Source of the DNA: Haloplanus vescus
GTDB lineage: Archaea; Halobacteriota; Halobacteria; Halobacteriales; Haloferacaceae
Direction of reading: 5' to 3'
Assembly: GCF_900107665.1 (NCBI RefSeq)
Contig: NZ_FNQT01000001.1
Span: forward strand, 1,218,398-1,282,397
DNA length: 64,000 nucleotides
Of the stretch, positions 27,031-34,704 are shown one piece after another. Under the pieces are notes generated by a model. The model had not been told where the DNA came from. It did not search any database and was given only the letters and a program-made list of their open reading frames with translations. Position numbers and translations under genes: made by a program. Within the stretch, counting starts at the first letter, position 1; the number at the start of each line of letters is the position of its first letter.

Positions 27031-27261
27031 ATGGAACCCACGACCCGACCCGACGACGAACTAGCACAGCAAGCTCCCCTCGTCCCCGACATCGGCCGAG
27101 GCGACACCACGAGAACCGACGGCGGACGACGGGACGAGCGACGCCCCGCGGCCCGCCGGCCGCCGACGGACCGCGCGACGCTGCGAGGGTACGACGACGA
27201 ACAGACACAGGAAGCGCCACTCGTTCCCGATATTCGGTATCGAACCGAGAAGCGACGATGA
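27031..27261 (+). CDS. Small disordered protein with repeated APLVPDI motif, coupled to aceA
   Basis: A 76-residue protein, Arg/Asp-rich and probably disordered. It holds two copies of one motif, [15 protein letters not shown] at about 9-23 and [15 protein letters not shown] at about 57-71. The ATG giving [11 protein letters not shown] was chosen; an in-frame start at 26890 would add 47 residues rich in unusual codons. The last four bases ATGA overlap the aceA start, so it is translated immediately before isocitrate lyase. I do not recognise the family. Confidence 0.55.
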   Translation: MEPTTRPDDELAQQAPLVPDIGRGDTTRTDGGRRDERRPAARRPPTDRATLRGYDDEQTQEAPLVPDIRYRTEKRR

Positions 27262-28313
27262 CGCCGGAGGACCTCGACACCGACACCGTCACGCGCGACA
27301 TCGACAACCCGGCGGCGGTCCAGTTCCGGGAGCAACTGGCAGACCAACAGTTCGTCTTCGCGCCCGGCCTCTATCACGCCCTCGACGCGCGCCTAGCGGA
27401 GATGACCGGCCACGACGCCGTCTACATGAGCGGTTACTCGACGGTTCTCGGCCAGTTCGGCTTCCCCGACCTGGAGATGGTGACGATGACCGAGATGGTC
27501 GAGAACGCAAAGCGCATCGCGGAGGCGACGACCCTGCCCGTCATCGCCGACTGTGACACCGGCTACGGCGGGATTCACAACGTCCGCCGCGCGGTCCGCG
27601 AGTACGAGAAGGCGGGCGTCGCGGCGATTCACATCGAGGACCAGACGACGCCCAAGCGCTGTGGTCACATCGCGGGCAAGCAAATCGTCTCCCGCGAGGA
27701 GGCGGAGGCCCGCTTCCGCGCCGCCGTCGACGCCAAGCAGTGCGAGGACACCGTCATCATCGCCCGCACGGACGCCTACGGCTCCGCCAACGGCGACTGG
27801 GAGGAACACCTCGAACGCGGGCGCATCTACGCCGACGCGGGCGTCGACCTCGTCTGGCCGGAGATGCCCGACCCCTCCCGCGAGGACGCAGTCGAGTACG
27901 CCGAGACCATCCACGAGACCCACCCGGACCTCGATCTGGCGTTCAACTACTCGTCGTCGTTCGCGTGGTCCGAGGAAGACGACCCGCTGACGTTCTCGGA
28001 ACTCGGCGACCTCGGCTACAAGTACATCTTCATCACCCTGTTCGGGCTCCACTCGGGCGCCCACGCCGTCTACGAGGACTTCAAGGCCCTCGCGGAGACG
28101 GACGAACGAGCGCAGTTCGACCTCGAAGAGCGGTATCTCGGCCACCCGACGGAGAGCCACCACGAACTCTCCTTCGTCAGCAAGTACCAAGACATCGAAG
28201 CGGAGTTCGACCCCGAGGCGCGACGACGGATGGAGTCCTCGGCGGGGTTCAGCGAGGAGGAACGCGACCCCATCTCCACGGAGGAGGAGACGCCGCCGGC
28301 GAACGACGACTGA
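27258..28313 (+). CDS. aceA: Isocitrate lyase
   Basis: First enzyme of the glyoxylate bypass, splitting isocitrate into succinate and glyoxylate; needed for growth on acetate or fatty acids. The 351-residue protein has ICL/PEP-mutase superfamily features: [30 protein letters not shown] with metal-binding aspartates, [20 protein letters not shown] containing the catalytic-cysteine motif KRCGH, and [10 protein letters not shown]. The KRCGH signature favours isocitrate lyase over methylisocitrate lyase or PEP mutase. No malate synthase gene is in this window. The acidic tail is probably disordered. Confidence 0.88.
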   Translation: MTPEDLDTDTVTRDIDNPAAVQFREQLADQQFVFAPGLYHALDARLAEMTGHDAVYMSGYSTVLGQFGFPDLEMVTMTEMVENAKRIAEATTLPVIADCDTGYGGIHNVRRAVREYEKAGVAAIHIEDQTTPKRCGHIAGKQIVSREEAEARFRAAVDAKQCEDTVIIARTDAYGSANGDWEEHLERGRIYADAGVDLVWPEMPDPSREDAVEYAETIHETHPDLDLAFNYSSSFAWSEEDDPLTFSELGDLGYKYIFITLFGLHSGAHAVYEDFKALAETDERAQFDLEERYLGHPTESHHELSFVSKYQDIEAEFDPEARRRMESSAGFSEEERDPISTEEETPPANDD

Positions 28314-28340
28314 CCGCGGGCGCTCGGGGCGTCGGTGCCG

Positions 28341-28712
28341 TTACGTCCCGACGACGACGGCTTCGCGGATTTCGAGCGCCGTCTCGAACTCGTCGTTCCG
28401 GCCGGTGTCGGAGCCGATGCTGCGGAGCTGTTCGGCGTGCGCGCGAGCGACGGCCTTCCGCTCTCGCTCGCCGAAGTCGAGTCGGTCGGCAATCTGTTCC
28501 CAGTGACCGGTCGGGACGAGAAACACCTCGCGGTCGTCCTGCTGGGCGACGCGCTCGAAGTCGCGACGGTAGACGTCGAGCCGGCCCCCGACGTCGGCCT
28601 GCACCCGAGACAGCAGGTCAGATAGCTTGCTGGGTGCGACACTCGCCTTCGCGGCGGCGAGCATGAACACTTGCCCGTCGATGGGCGATTCCGGCGCGCC
28701 CGACACGCTCAC
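28341..28712 (-). CDS. Uncharacterised protein at the end of the SAMP-like cluster, 123 aa
   Basis: A soluble, mostly helical protein starting at GTG, MSVSGAPESPIDGQVFMLAA. Distinct stretches are ASVAPSKLSDLLSRVQADVGG, YRRDFERVAQQDDREVFLVP and HWEQIADRLDFGERERKAV. No metal site, membrane segment or known motif is visible. Its start codon overlaps the stop of the MoaD-associated gene (GTGA), and that gene in turn overlaps the SAMP-like gene, so the three form a translationally coupled set. Not recognised; its context suggests sulfur transfer or pterin work. Confidence 0.7.
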   Translation of the reverse strand: MSVSGAPESPIDGQVFMLAAAKASVAPSKLSDLLSRVQADVGGRLDVYRRDFERVAQQDDREVFLVPTGHWEQIADRLDFGERERKAVARAHAEQLRSIGSDTGRNDEFETALEIREAVVVGT

Positions 28713-28981
28713 CCACCGGCGCGCATCGCCTTCTGGGCGAACCGCTCGATGAGCGGGTCCAACGCCTCGGGGTCGCCCTCGAAATCCAGGTCGACCTGCG
28801 TCAGCGTCGTCGACGGGCCGATGCTGACGGTCTGTGTCGACAGGTCGGCGGCCCAGTCCTCGGCCTCGACTCGGTCGTCGCTGACCTGCTCGGCGCCGAG
28901 GTTTCCGAGATACTTGATCGCCAGTCGCTTCGAGATGCCCCGGAAGGAGCGCTCTCGGGTGACCCAGTCGTCGTCGGTCAT
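28709..28981 (-). CDS. MoaD-associated small protein (DUF1952-like), 90 aa
   Basis: Begins MTDDDWVTRERSFRGISKRL, followed by AIKYLGNLGAEQVSDDRVEAE and TLTQVDLDFEGDPEALDPLIE. It resembles the domain found fused to the C-terminus of MoaD in some bacteria (DUF1952, as in Thermus MoaD-related proteins); I give this from memory and tentatively. Here it is a separate gene whose ATG overlaps the stop codon of the ubiquitin-fold gene upstream (ATGA), the split equivalent of that fusion. Probably cytoplasmic and a partner of the SAMP-like protein. Confidence 0.72.
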   Translation of the reverse strand: MTDDDWVTRERSFRGISKRLAIKYLGNLGAEQVSDDRVEAEDWAADLSTQTVSIGPSTTLTQVDLDFEGDPEALDPLIERFAQKAMRAGG

Positions 28982-29262
28982 GCTCCTCCTGCCACCGGCG
29001 GGAATATCGACAGCGTGTCGTCGTCTTCCATCAGCGTCTCGGTGCCCTCCATGTGCAGGACCTCGCGACCGTTTTTCAGGATGTTGAGGTTCGGCTGCAG
29101 GTCGCCGTCCTCGGTCAGGATTTGGCCCTCGAGTCCCTCATACTCGGATTCGAGCGTCGAAAGGACGTTTCCGACCGTCGCGCCATCCTCGAACTCGTGT
29201 TCGAGCGTCTTCTGGCCGACGGCTTCGCGGAACGTCGCGAAAAATCGCAAGTTCAGATGCAT
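28978..29262 (-). CDS. samp3: SAMP3/MoaD-like ubiquitin-fold protein ending in GGA
   Basis: A beta-grasp protein of 94 residues beginning MHLNLRFFATFREAVGQKTL, with TVGNVLSTLESEYEGLEG, LNILKNGREVLHMEG and the terminal SIFPPVAGGA. It closely resembles small archaeal modifier protein 3, which is both conjugated to proteins and related to the MoaD sulfur carrier. Both roles need a C-terminal Gly-Gly, activated by the E1-like UbaA. Here one alanine follows the Gly-Gly, so cleavage or loss of function must be considered. The extra codon arises where the stop overlaps the ATG of the next gene. The ATG at 29262 is preferred over a non-homologous 14-residue extension. Confidence 0.85.
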   Translation of the reverse strand: MHLNLRFFATFREAVGQKTLEHEFEDGATVGNVLSTLESEYEGLEGQILTEDGDLQPNLNILKNGREVLHMEGTETLMEDDDTLSIFPPVAGGA

Positions 29263-29313
29263 ACCTATTCTTGAGGAAGCCGAGAGTGAAAAGTGACGCG
29301 GCACGACCCGGTG

Positions 29314-29697
29314 TTACCGGTCGCTCAGGCGAATTCCGTCTTCGACAGTCTGGTAGTTGCGCTCCTGGTCGATGCGCTCTGCGACCCAGCCGACATCCTG
29401 AATCTGCATGATGAGGTCCGCCTGCAGGTTGCGCCACGCGATGGCGTAGATGGGCGACTGCCCCCACGCGCGGAGTTCGGGGACGAACTCGTCGTACTGT
29501 TCGAGCTGGTCTTCGAGACGTTCGAGAGCGCTGACGACGTTCTGGGCTGCCTCGCGCTGGTCCTCAGCCGCCTCGACGGCCTCGTTGAGTCTGGCCTCGA
29601 GTCCGGCGACAGCCCGCTGCATGTCCTGTCGGGCCTCGTCGTCGTCGGGGAGCGATTCGAGAATCTGTTTCGGGACGCCAAGGTCGAATTCGTCCAT
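29314..29697 (-). CDS. Coiled-coil protein, 127 aa
   Basis: Start at the ATG giving MDEFDLGVPKQILESLPDDD. Residues about 20-75 (ARQDMQRAVAGLEARLNEAV, EAAEDQREAAQNVVSALERL and EDQLEQYDEFV) form one long heptad-rich helix. A compact aromatic C-terminal part follows (GQSPIYAIAWRNLQADLIMQ, then DVGWVAERIDQERNYQTVEDG). No catalytic motif. It lies between the AOR-like/zinc-ribbon genes and the SAMP-like gene, with gaps of about 50 bases on each side. Possibly a scaffold; function unknown. Confidence 0.7.
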   Translation of the reverse strand: MDEFDLGVPKQILESLPDDDEARQDMQRAVAGLEARLNEAVEAAEDQREAAQNVVSALERLEDQLEQYDEFVPELRAWGQSPIYAIAWRNLQADLIMQIQDVGWVAERIDQERNYQTVEDGIRLSDR

Positions 29698-29747
29698 ACG
29701 ATTGGGTGGCCCGCGAGCGGTAAAAGGCTCTCGCACTCGGCCACTCC

Positions 29748-29927
29748 TCACTCCAAGAAGTCACGTAGCGCCGCCGAACAGGACCGACAGAGCAGCACCC
29801 GAAGCTCGCCTTCGGCGTCGAGCAAGTCGAGTGCGCCGTAGACGTGTCCGGGGTCGATGGTCTGCCCGCACCGATGACAGTCGTGCGGGCGAGCGGGGTT
29901 CGACCCGGTGGTGGTGTCGTCGGTCAC
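29748..29927 (-). CDS. Small zinc-ribbon protein, 59 aa
   Basis: Starts at GTG, MTDDTTTGSNPARPHDCHRC. Two Cys pairs are visible, CHRCGQTI at residues 17-24 and CRSCSAAL at about 47-54, enough for one zinc ribbon, with VYGALDLLDAEGELRVLL between. It starts 6 bases after the stop of the AOR-like gene, so co-expression is very likely. Small zinc-ribbon proteins of this kind act as adaptors or stabilise partners; the exact role here is unknown. Confidence 0.68.
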   Translation of the reverse strand: MTDDTTTGSNPARPHDCHRCGQTIDPGHVYGALDLLDAEGELRVLLCRSCSAALRDFLE

Positions 29928-29933
29928 GGCTCG

Positions 29934-31766
29934 TCAGCGTCCGTGGTCGTGGCGGCGGTCACGCTCCCTGGCACCCGACTCGTCGGTGACGGCGGGGGCC
30001 GCACCGAGCGGTGTCTCGTCGTCGATGACGCTGTGGAGGCCCAATCGCTCGACGGTCACGGCGGTGGGGAGGCCGTCGGGCGACCACCCGCGGGCGTCGT
30101 AGTAGGCGTCGAGCATCGCCTCGAAGGCCTCGCGGTCGACGGTCCGGCCCGCCGCCGGGCCGTCGGGCATCGGCTCCTCGAACACCTCGGGCAGGGAGTC
30201 GTCGTCGCGGTCGAACCCCTCGCGGGCGTTGAACAGGCGCACGAGCGTCCAGACGCGCTCGCCGAGCGTCGCCAGCGAGTCTCGGTCGTGGTCGATGTCG
30301 ACGGCCTGGAGCCACTCGGCGCCGAGGTCCTGCCACATCGTCTCCCCGGCGAAGTCGTCGACGACGAGGCTCCAGAGCGTCGAGCGGACGTTCTGGGCGC
30401 CGACGACGGTGGCGACGCGGTCGGCGGTCGACCACTCGTCGCGGGCGAACGCTTCGCGCTCGACGGGGCGGGCGCGGCGGTGACAGCCGCCGCGGTCGCT
30501 CGTGGCGTAGGCGAGTGCCATCCCCGCCGCGCCCCGCGGGTCGTACGCCGGCAGCTCCATCGACTTCACCGTCGGCACCGCGTTCGCGCCGGACCGGTCG
30601 CGGGCGGCCTCCACGCCGTCGGCGAGGGTGTCGCCGAGGGCCGTCGACCGCGCCGCAATCTCGGCGAGCAGTCGCTCCGCAGCGTCGGCGTCGCCGAAGT
30701 CGAGGTCGGTGTCGAGGGCGTCGGCGTCCGTGGCGCGCATGGCCCACGCGACGGCGTTGCCCGCGCTGATGACGTCCATCCCCAATCGGTCACAGGTCGC
30801 GCCGAGACGGGCCACGTCGTCGAAGTCGTCGATGCCGAGGCCGGCGCCGAGCGACATGAGCGTGCCGCCGCGGGGGACCGCCTCGCCCTCGTCCGTGTCG
30901 ACGCGGAAGCCACCGGGGACGGCGTCGCTCTCGTTCTCACGCCCGGTCGACGCCTCGCGGACGGCCTCGACGCCGATGTCGGCGGCGTCGTCGAAGGTGC
31001 CGCCCTGCCAGCCACGCGTCGAGAGGACGCCCACCTCGTTGGCGAAGTCGACGCTCTCGACAGTCTCGCCAGCGGCCTGCCAGCGACCGGTGTCGTCGTC
31101 GCGGTAGGCGTCGGTGTACCGGGCTTGGAGGTCCGCGAGTTCGCCCGTCGGTTCCGGTGGCGTGCCGTGGACGGCGACGGCCTTCAGTCGCTTGGCACCC
31201 ATGACGGCGCCGGCGCCGCCGCGGCCCGCGTGGTGGTCGCCGCCGTCGGAGGCGATGGTGGCGTACGCAACCTCGCGTTCGCCCGCAGGGCCGACGCAGG
31301 CGACGGCGCCGTCGAGGGCGTCGTCGACGGCGGCGGTGTCGGCGCCCCAGAGGTCGCCGGCGGGCGAGAGCGACGCCTCGCCGTCGCGGACGGTGAGTAC
31401 GACCGGGTCGTCGGCGGTGCCCTGAATCACCAACCCCATCGCGTCGGGGAGGGCGCCAGCGAGGGCGTCGGCGAACGAGCCGCCGCTGTAGGAGTCGAGG
31501 AAGGCGCCGGTCAGCGGCGATTTGGTGACGGCGGCGAAGCGCGACTCGCCGGGGAGATAGCCCGAGAGCGGACCGAGGAGGAGCGCAAGGCGGTTGTCCG
31601 GGCCGAGCGGGTCGGCCCCGGCGTCGAGTTCGTCGTAGAGATAGCGGGCGCCGAGTCCCTTGCCCCCGAGGAAGTCGCGGCGCCAGTCGGCGGGGATTCG
31701 TTCTCGCGAGACGCGACCGGCCGAGAGGTCGACCCGAATCACGTCGCGCCGGACGGGCGTTGACAT
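29934..31766 (-). CDS. AOR-family pterin protein lacking the [4Fe-4S] cysteines
   Basis: A 610-residue relative of aldehyde:ferredoxin oxidoreductase. Pterin-binding features remain: GGKGLGARYLYDELDAGADP, SRFAAVTKSPLTGAFLDSYSGG, GRGGAGAVMGAKRLKAVAVH, DPRGAAGMALAYATSDRGGC. But the CxxCxxxC that ligates the cluster is absent: the corresponding region runs AVPGGFRVDTDEGEAVPRGG with no cysteine, and the fourth ligand site reads NVRSTLWSLVVDDF. The intact paralogue at 14345-16279 has all four. Without a cluster, electron flow to ferredoxin would have to differ, or the protein may have a different role. The ATG at 31766 was chosen over a GTG six bases upstream. Confidence 0.88.
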   Translation of the reverse strand: MSTPVRRDVIRVDLSAGRVSRERIPADWRRDFLGGKGLGARYLYDELDAGADPLGPDNRLALLLGPLSGYLPGESRFAAVTKSPLTGAFLDSYSGGSFADALAGALPDAMGLVIQGTADDPVVLTVRDGEASLSPAGDLWGADTAAVDDALDGAVACVGPAGEREVAYATIASDGGDHHAGRGGAGAVMGAKRLKAVAVHGTPPEPTGELADLQARYTDAYRDDDTGRWQAAGETVESVDFANEVGVLSTRGWQGGTFDDAADIGVEAVREASTGRENESDAVPGGFRVDTDEGEAVPRGGTLMSLGAGLGIDDFDDVARLGATCDRLGMDVISAGNAVAWAMRATDADALDTDLDFGDADAAERLLAEIAARSTALGDTLADGVEAARDRSGANAVPTVKSMELPAYDPRGAAGMALAYATSDRGGCHRRARPVEREAFARDEWSTADRVATVVGAQNVRSTLWSLVVDDFAGETMWQDLGAEWLQAVDIDHDRDSLATLGERVWTLVRLFNAREGFDRDDDSLPEVFEEPMPDGPAAGRTVDREAFEAMLDAYYDARGWSPDGLPTAVTVERLGLHSVIDDETPLGAAPAVTDESGARERDRRHDHGR

Positions 31767-31788
31767 CGACACACGTAGTCGGGAAACC

Positions 31789-31796
31789 GTGTTAAG
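31789..31796 (-). promoter_or_regulatory. TATA-like box for the AOR-like gene, overlapping the arcS stop
   Basis: On the minus strand CTTAACAC lies 23-30 bases before the ATG at 31766. It overlaps the arcS stop codon, so the AOR-like operon can be transcribed separately from arcS. Confidence 0.45.
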
Positions 31797-33543
31797 CGTT
31801 GTCCTCCACGTGTCGCACCTGTACGGCGACGCCGCGGGAACTTTCGCTCATCTCCGGGCCGTTCATCTCGGCCCGGCCGACACCGAACGCGACCGGTCCC
31901 TCGACGACGACTTCATCGCCGACGCGGATGTCGTCGCTCGCGTCGACGACGCCCGGCGCCAACACGCTCCCGTGGGGGACGAAGGAGTCGATTTCGACGC
32001 GCTTGGTCGGCGCGTCGCTTGCCGCCCAGTGGCGAGCGCCTTCGAGCGTAAAGGAGAGCACGCCGTACTGCGGGACCTGCGCCGCGAGTTGGGTGCCGTC
32101 GCCGTCGCGGACCTGCAGTTTGGGGTGGCGACTCGTCGTCTGCAGGTCCGGGAACAGGTCGTCGCCCGCGCCGGCGCCGAACTGGTAGTCAGCGATGGCG
32201 CGAACCGTGTTGTGCTGGCGCTCTCGCTTCGAGAACTTGAGTTCGCCAGCGAGGGCGGCCGAAAGGTTCGACAGCGACTCCGAGGTGGTCGGGTGGTCCT
32301 CGACGGTGTACTCAAAGGGCACGTCCACCTCGGCGGCCACGCGTTCGCAGATGTCACGGTAGCCCTCGCCGGGGACGTGGGCGATGACCCGCGGGTAGTC
32401 GTTGCGTTCGAGATAGCGCCGGAGCACCTCGGCGACGAACGTCTTCTCGCCCTCCGTCCAGTCGCCGGTGACGACGGCGTCGTAGTGCTGGGCCGGGTAC
32501 GTACACTCCAGCTCTTGGGGGACGACGCCGATGGGTGAGGTCATCGACGCGAGGTGGCCGCGGTAGTTGATGGCGCGGTGGAACTGGGCGTGGCTCTGGG
32601 AGTCGCTGTAGGGCTTGCGCGCCGAACACGGGACGAGAACGAGGGGGTTGGCGAACCGGTTCCGGTAGCGGGTCGTCACCCGGTCGGCGAAGCGCTGAAT
32701 CTCGACGCGGTTGAGGGTGTCCTCGCTCGCCGCGCTAATCTCGGCGTCGCGAATCACGGGCGTCCGCCGTTCGAGGTAGCGGTACTCCTGGTCGAACTCG
32801 CGGAAGGTGGCGGTCAGCCAGTTCTCGTGGCGGGCTTGGCCCTCCAGATAGTCGCGGAGTCGCCCCCGTCGAATCCGGGTGCGGGCCGTCGCGAGCGCCG
32901 ACTCCAGCGCCGCGACGTTGTGTTCGACGCAGTCCTCGCGGGTGAACTCGTCGCGCGGCGGGTCGGAGGGGAAGGCGCCGGGGAGTTCGGCGAGTTCGTC
33001 GAGGTGGTATTCGCCCTCGGTGGTGAGATAGCGGCCCTGTCGGCCCTTCACGCGGGCGAGTTTGGTGTCGACGAGGTCGACGCCCGCGGCGACGAGGGAG
33101 GCGACGTTCGCGGGCGTCGCGACGCCGGAGAGATAGAGTGCGGTGTCGGCGGGAATCGCCTCGCGGACGGCGATGATCTCGTCCCGGAACGATTCGCCGT
33201 GGCCGACGACGCCCGACGCCGTCGAGAGGACGTACGCGTCACAGCCGAACTCGCCTGCGGTGTCGCCGGTGACGACGGCGGCGGACGGGTAGTCTACGTC
33301 CGGAATGTCGGCGTCGAAGGAGTCCTGTACGGTCGGGTCCGTCCCCGCCGGGAACGAGCGGTGGGGGAGGACCGTCAACTCGTCGTCGCTTCCCTCGGGC
33401 ACGTCGCGGTCGGCGGCCCACAGGCTCCCGCCGTCGACGACACTGTCGTCGGCGAGGGCGGGCGTCGTCACGGACTCGCGCAGGCGGAGTTCGCCAAGGC
33501 GGGCGGCCCCGTCGCGCGCGTGAATCTCGAAGTACTCGGTCAT
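31792..33543 (-). CDS. arcS: Archaeosine synthase alpha subunit ArcS
   Basis: Adds lysine to preQ0 at tRNA position 15; RaSEA (13086-14156) then releases the product. The 583-residue protein has an N-terminal TGT-like barrel (PHRSFPAGTDPTVQDSFD, VLSTASGVVGHGESFRDE, LYLSGVATPANVASLVAAGVD) and, near residue 320, the ArcS-specific motif PCSARKPYSDSQSH (PC-x3-KPY-x2-S-x2-H). An ELECTYPAQHYDAVVTGDW block follows. A C-terminal PUA domain is seen in VEIDSFVPHGSVLAPGV and DEVVVEGPVAFGVGRAEMNG. The ATG giving MTEYFEIHARDGAARLG was chosen; longer readings enter unrelated sequence. Confidence 0.95.
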   Translation of the reverse strand: MTEYFEIHARDGAARLGELRLRESVTTPALADDSVVDGGSLWAADRDVPEGSDDELTVLPHRSFPAGTDPTVQDSFDADIPDVDYPSAAVVTGDTAGEFGCDAYVLSTASGVVGHGESFRDEIIAVREAIPADTALYLSGVATPANVASLVAAGVDLVDTKLARVKGRQGRYLTTEGEYHLDELAELPGAFPSDPPRDEFTREDCVEHNVAALESALATARTRIRRGRLRDYLEGQARHENWLTATFREFDQEYRYLERRTPVIRDAEISAASEDTLNRVEIQRFADRVTTRYRNRFANPLVLVPCSARKPYSDSQSHAQFHRAINYRGHLASMTSPIGVVPQELECTYPAQHYDAVVTGDWTEGEKTFVAEVLRRYLERNDYPRVIAHVPGEGYRDICERVAAEVDVPFEYTVEDHPTTSESLSNLSAALAGELKFSKRERQHNTVRAIADYQFGAGAGDDLFPDLQTTSRHPKLQVRDGDGTQLAAQVPQYGVLSFTLEGARHWAASDAPTKRVEIDSFVPHGSVLAPGVVDASDDIRVGDEVVVEGPVAFGVGRAEMNGPEMSESSRGVAVQVRHVEDNA

Positions 33544-33587
33544 GGGGTGTCGTGGCGGGCGGCGCGGAACTACGTTTCGTTCCCGCC

Positions 33588-33821
33588 TCACATCGACCGG
33601 GTGCCCACCTCGTCGCGCACGACGTAGTAGAGCACCCAGACGACGAGACTGCCGAGGAAGGCGCCCACGGCCCACGCGAGGGCGTGACGACTCCCCCGAC
33701 CCTTCGCGTCTCGATAGACGAGGACGGAGACGGCGAGGGGGACGACGAACGACAGGCCGAACACGAGGAGCAGCACCAGAATCTCGATAGCGCCGGGGAC
33801 GGCGAACTGGAGGGGCAACAT
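33588..33821 (-). CDS. Small two-helix membrane protein
   Basis: A 77-residue protein with two hydrophobic segments (about residues 10-37 and 48-68: GAIEILVLLLVFGLSFVVPL and HALAWAVGAFLGSLVVWVLY), joined by a basic loop YRDAKGRGSRHA. Both termini are short. The YRDAKGRG loop recalls small haloarchaeal membrane proteins seen elsewhere, function unknown. It ends 44 bases upstream of arcS on the same strand. Confidence 0.65.
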   Translation of the reverse strand: MLPLQFAVPGAIEILVLLLVFGLSFVVPLAVSVLVYRDAKGRGSRHALAWAVGAFLGSLVVWVLYYVVRDEVGTRSM

Positions 33822-33968
33822 CGTGCGAGCGAATTGTCAGCGCCACAGTAAAAGCGTTCGGCGGCGCGCACCGTCCAGTTTCACTTTCACCACGGTCGGC
33901 GACGGTATATGTATCTCCGGGTGCTACGGGGAAGTGGAGCGCGGTGCTCCCACACGCTCAGTTTCCCC

Positions 33969-34118
33969 ATGCCGTCTCAATCACCGACACTCGGCGACTG
34001 CCCGAACTGCCATACGGACATCTCTCGGCATTCGCTCCTCATCGAGTACGACACCACCGACGGCCCGGCGGCGTACGCGGAGTGTCCCGACTGTCGGGAC
34101 GTGGTTCATCCAACCTGA
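33969..34118 (+). CDS. Small zinc-ribbon protein, 49 aa
   Basis: Starts at the ATG giving MPSQSPTLGDCPNCHTDISR. It contains CPNCHTDI at residues 11-18 and CPDCRDVVHPT at the C-terminus, one zinc ribbon. A 20-residue upstream extension is possible but Arg/Cys-rich and unlike the rest. A nucleic-acid or protein adaptor role is plausible. The gene precedes the flavin-like oxidase gene by 42 bases. Confidence 0.62.
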   Translation: MPSQSPTLGDCPNCHTDISRHSLLIEYDTTDGPAAYAECPDCRDVVHPT

Positions 34119-34160
34119 GCCGGGCCGCGGATTTTAGCCGTTCGCGTCCCAACGCGCCCC

Positions 34161-34619
34161 ATGCCCGAGTACACCGGCGAGTGGGACCGCGCGGGCGTGG
34201 CGGCGTACTTGGCTGACGCGCGGGTCCCCATCAGACTCGCCTGTCGGACGCCCGCAGGCGGCCTCTGGATGCTCTCGCTCTGGTATCGCTTCGACGCCGA
34301 CGCCGAGCGACTGGTCTGTGCCACCTCGGCAAACGCGAACGTGGTCGAGTATCTCCGCGCCGACGACGGCGTCGCGTTCGAGGTGTCGGACAACGACCCG
34401 CCGTACCGCGGCGTCCGGGGGAACGGCCGCGCGACCATCGGGCCCGACGAGGAGAAGGCGGTGCTCCGGAGCCTGCTGGAGCGATATCTCGGCGGGACGG
34501 ACTCGTCGCTGGCCGACCGCCTCCTCGCGCCCGACCGCGAGGAAGTCGTCGTCGAACTCGACCCGAAGCGGGTGTACTCGTGGGACTTCAGCGAGCGAAT
34601 GCGTGGCGTGAACGAGTGA
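34161..34619 (+). CDS. Pyridoxamine 5'-phosphate oxidase-like (FMN-binding split barrel) protein
   Basis: A 152-residue protein of the PNPOx/F420-binding split-barrel group. Visible are VPIRLACRTPAGGLWMLSLWYRFD at the first strands (quoted in part), LVCATSANANVVEYLRADD, GVAFEVSDNDPPYRGVRGNG and the terminal VELDPKRVYSWDFSERM. The pattern matches pyridoxamine-oxidase-like general-stress proteins, which bind FMN, F420 or haem; which cofactor is unclear. It follows the small zinc-ribbon gene. Confidence 0.85.
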   Translation: MPEYTGEWDRAGVAAYLADARVPIRLACRTPAGGLWMLSLWYRFDADAERLVCATSANANVVEYLRADDGVAFEVSDNDPPYRGVRGNGRATIGPDEEKAVLRSLLERYLGGTDSSLADRLLAPDREEVVVELDPKRVYSWDFSERMRGVNE

Positions 34620-34704
34620 GCGGACGGTCCAGTCGGTCGTGGATGGAGTCAGTCCGGAAAACGCGTCGTGTCGACGCCGAATCGGCGTCGGTGATTACTG
34701 CGAG

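Noticed and set aside
29844-31763. Plus-strand open frame of 639 residues opposite the AOR-like gene
   Set aside because: Composition is biased (long runs of Gly, Val, Arg), no homologous motif, and the minus-strand AOR motifs are clear.
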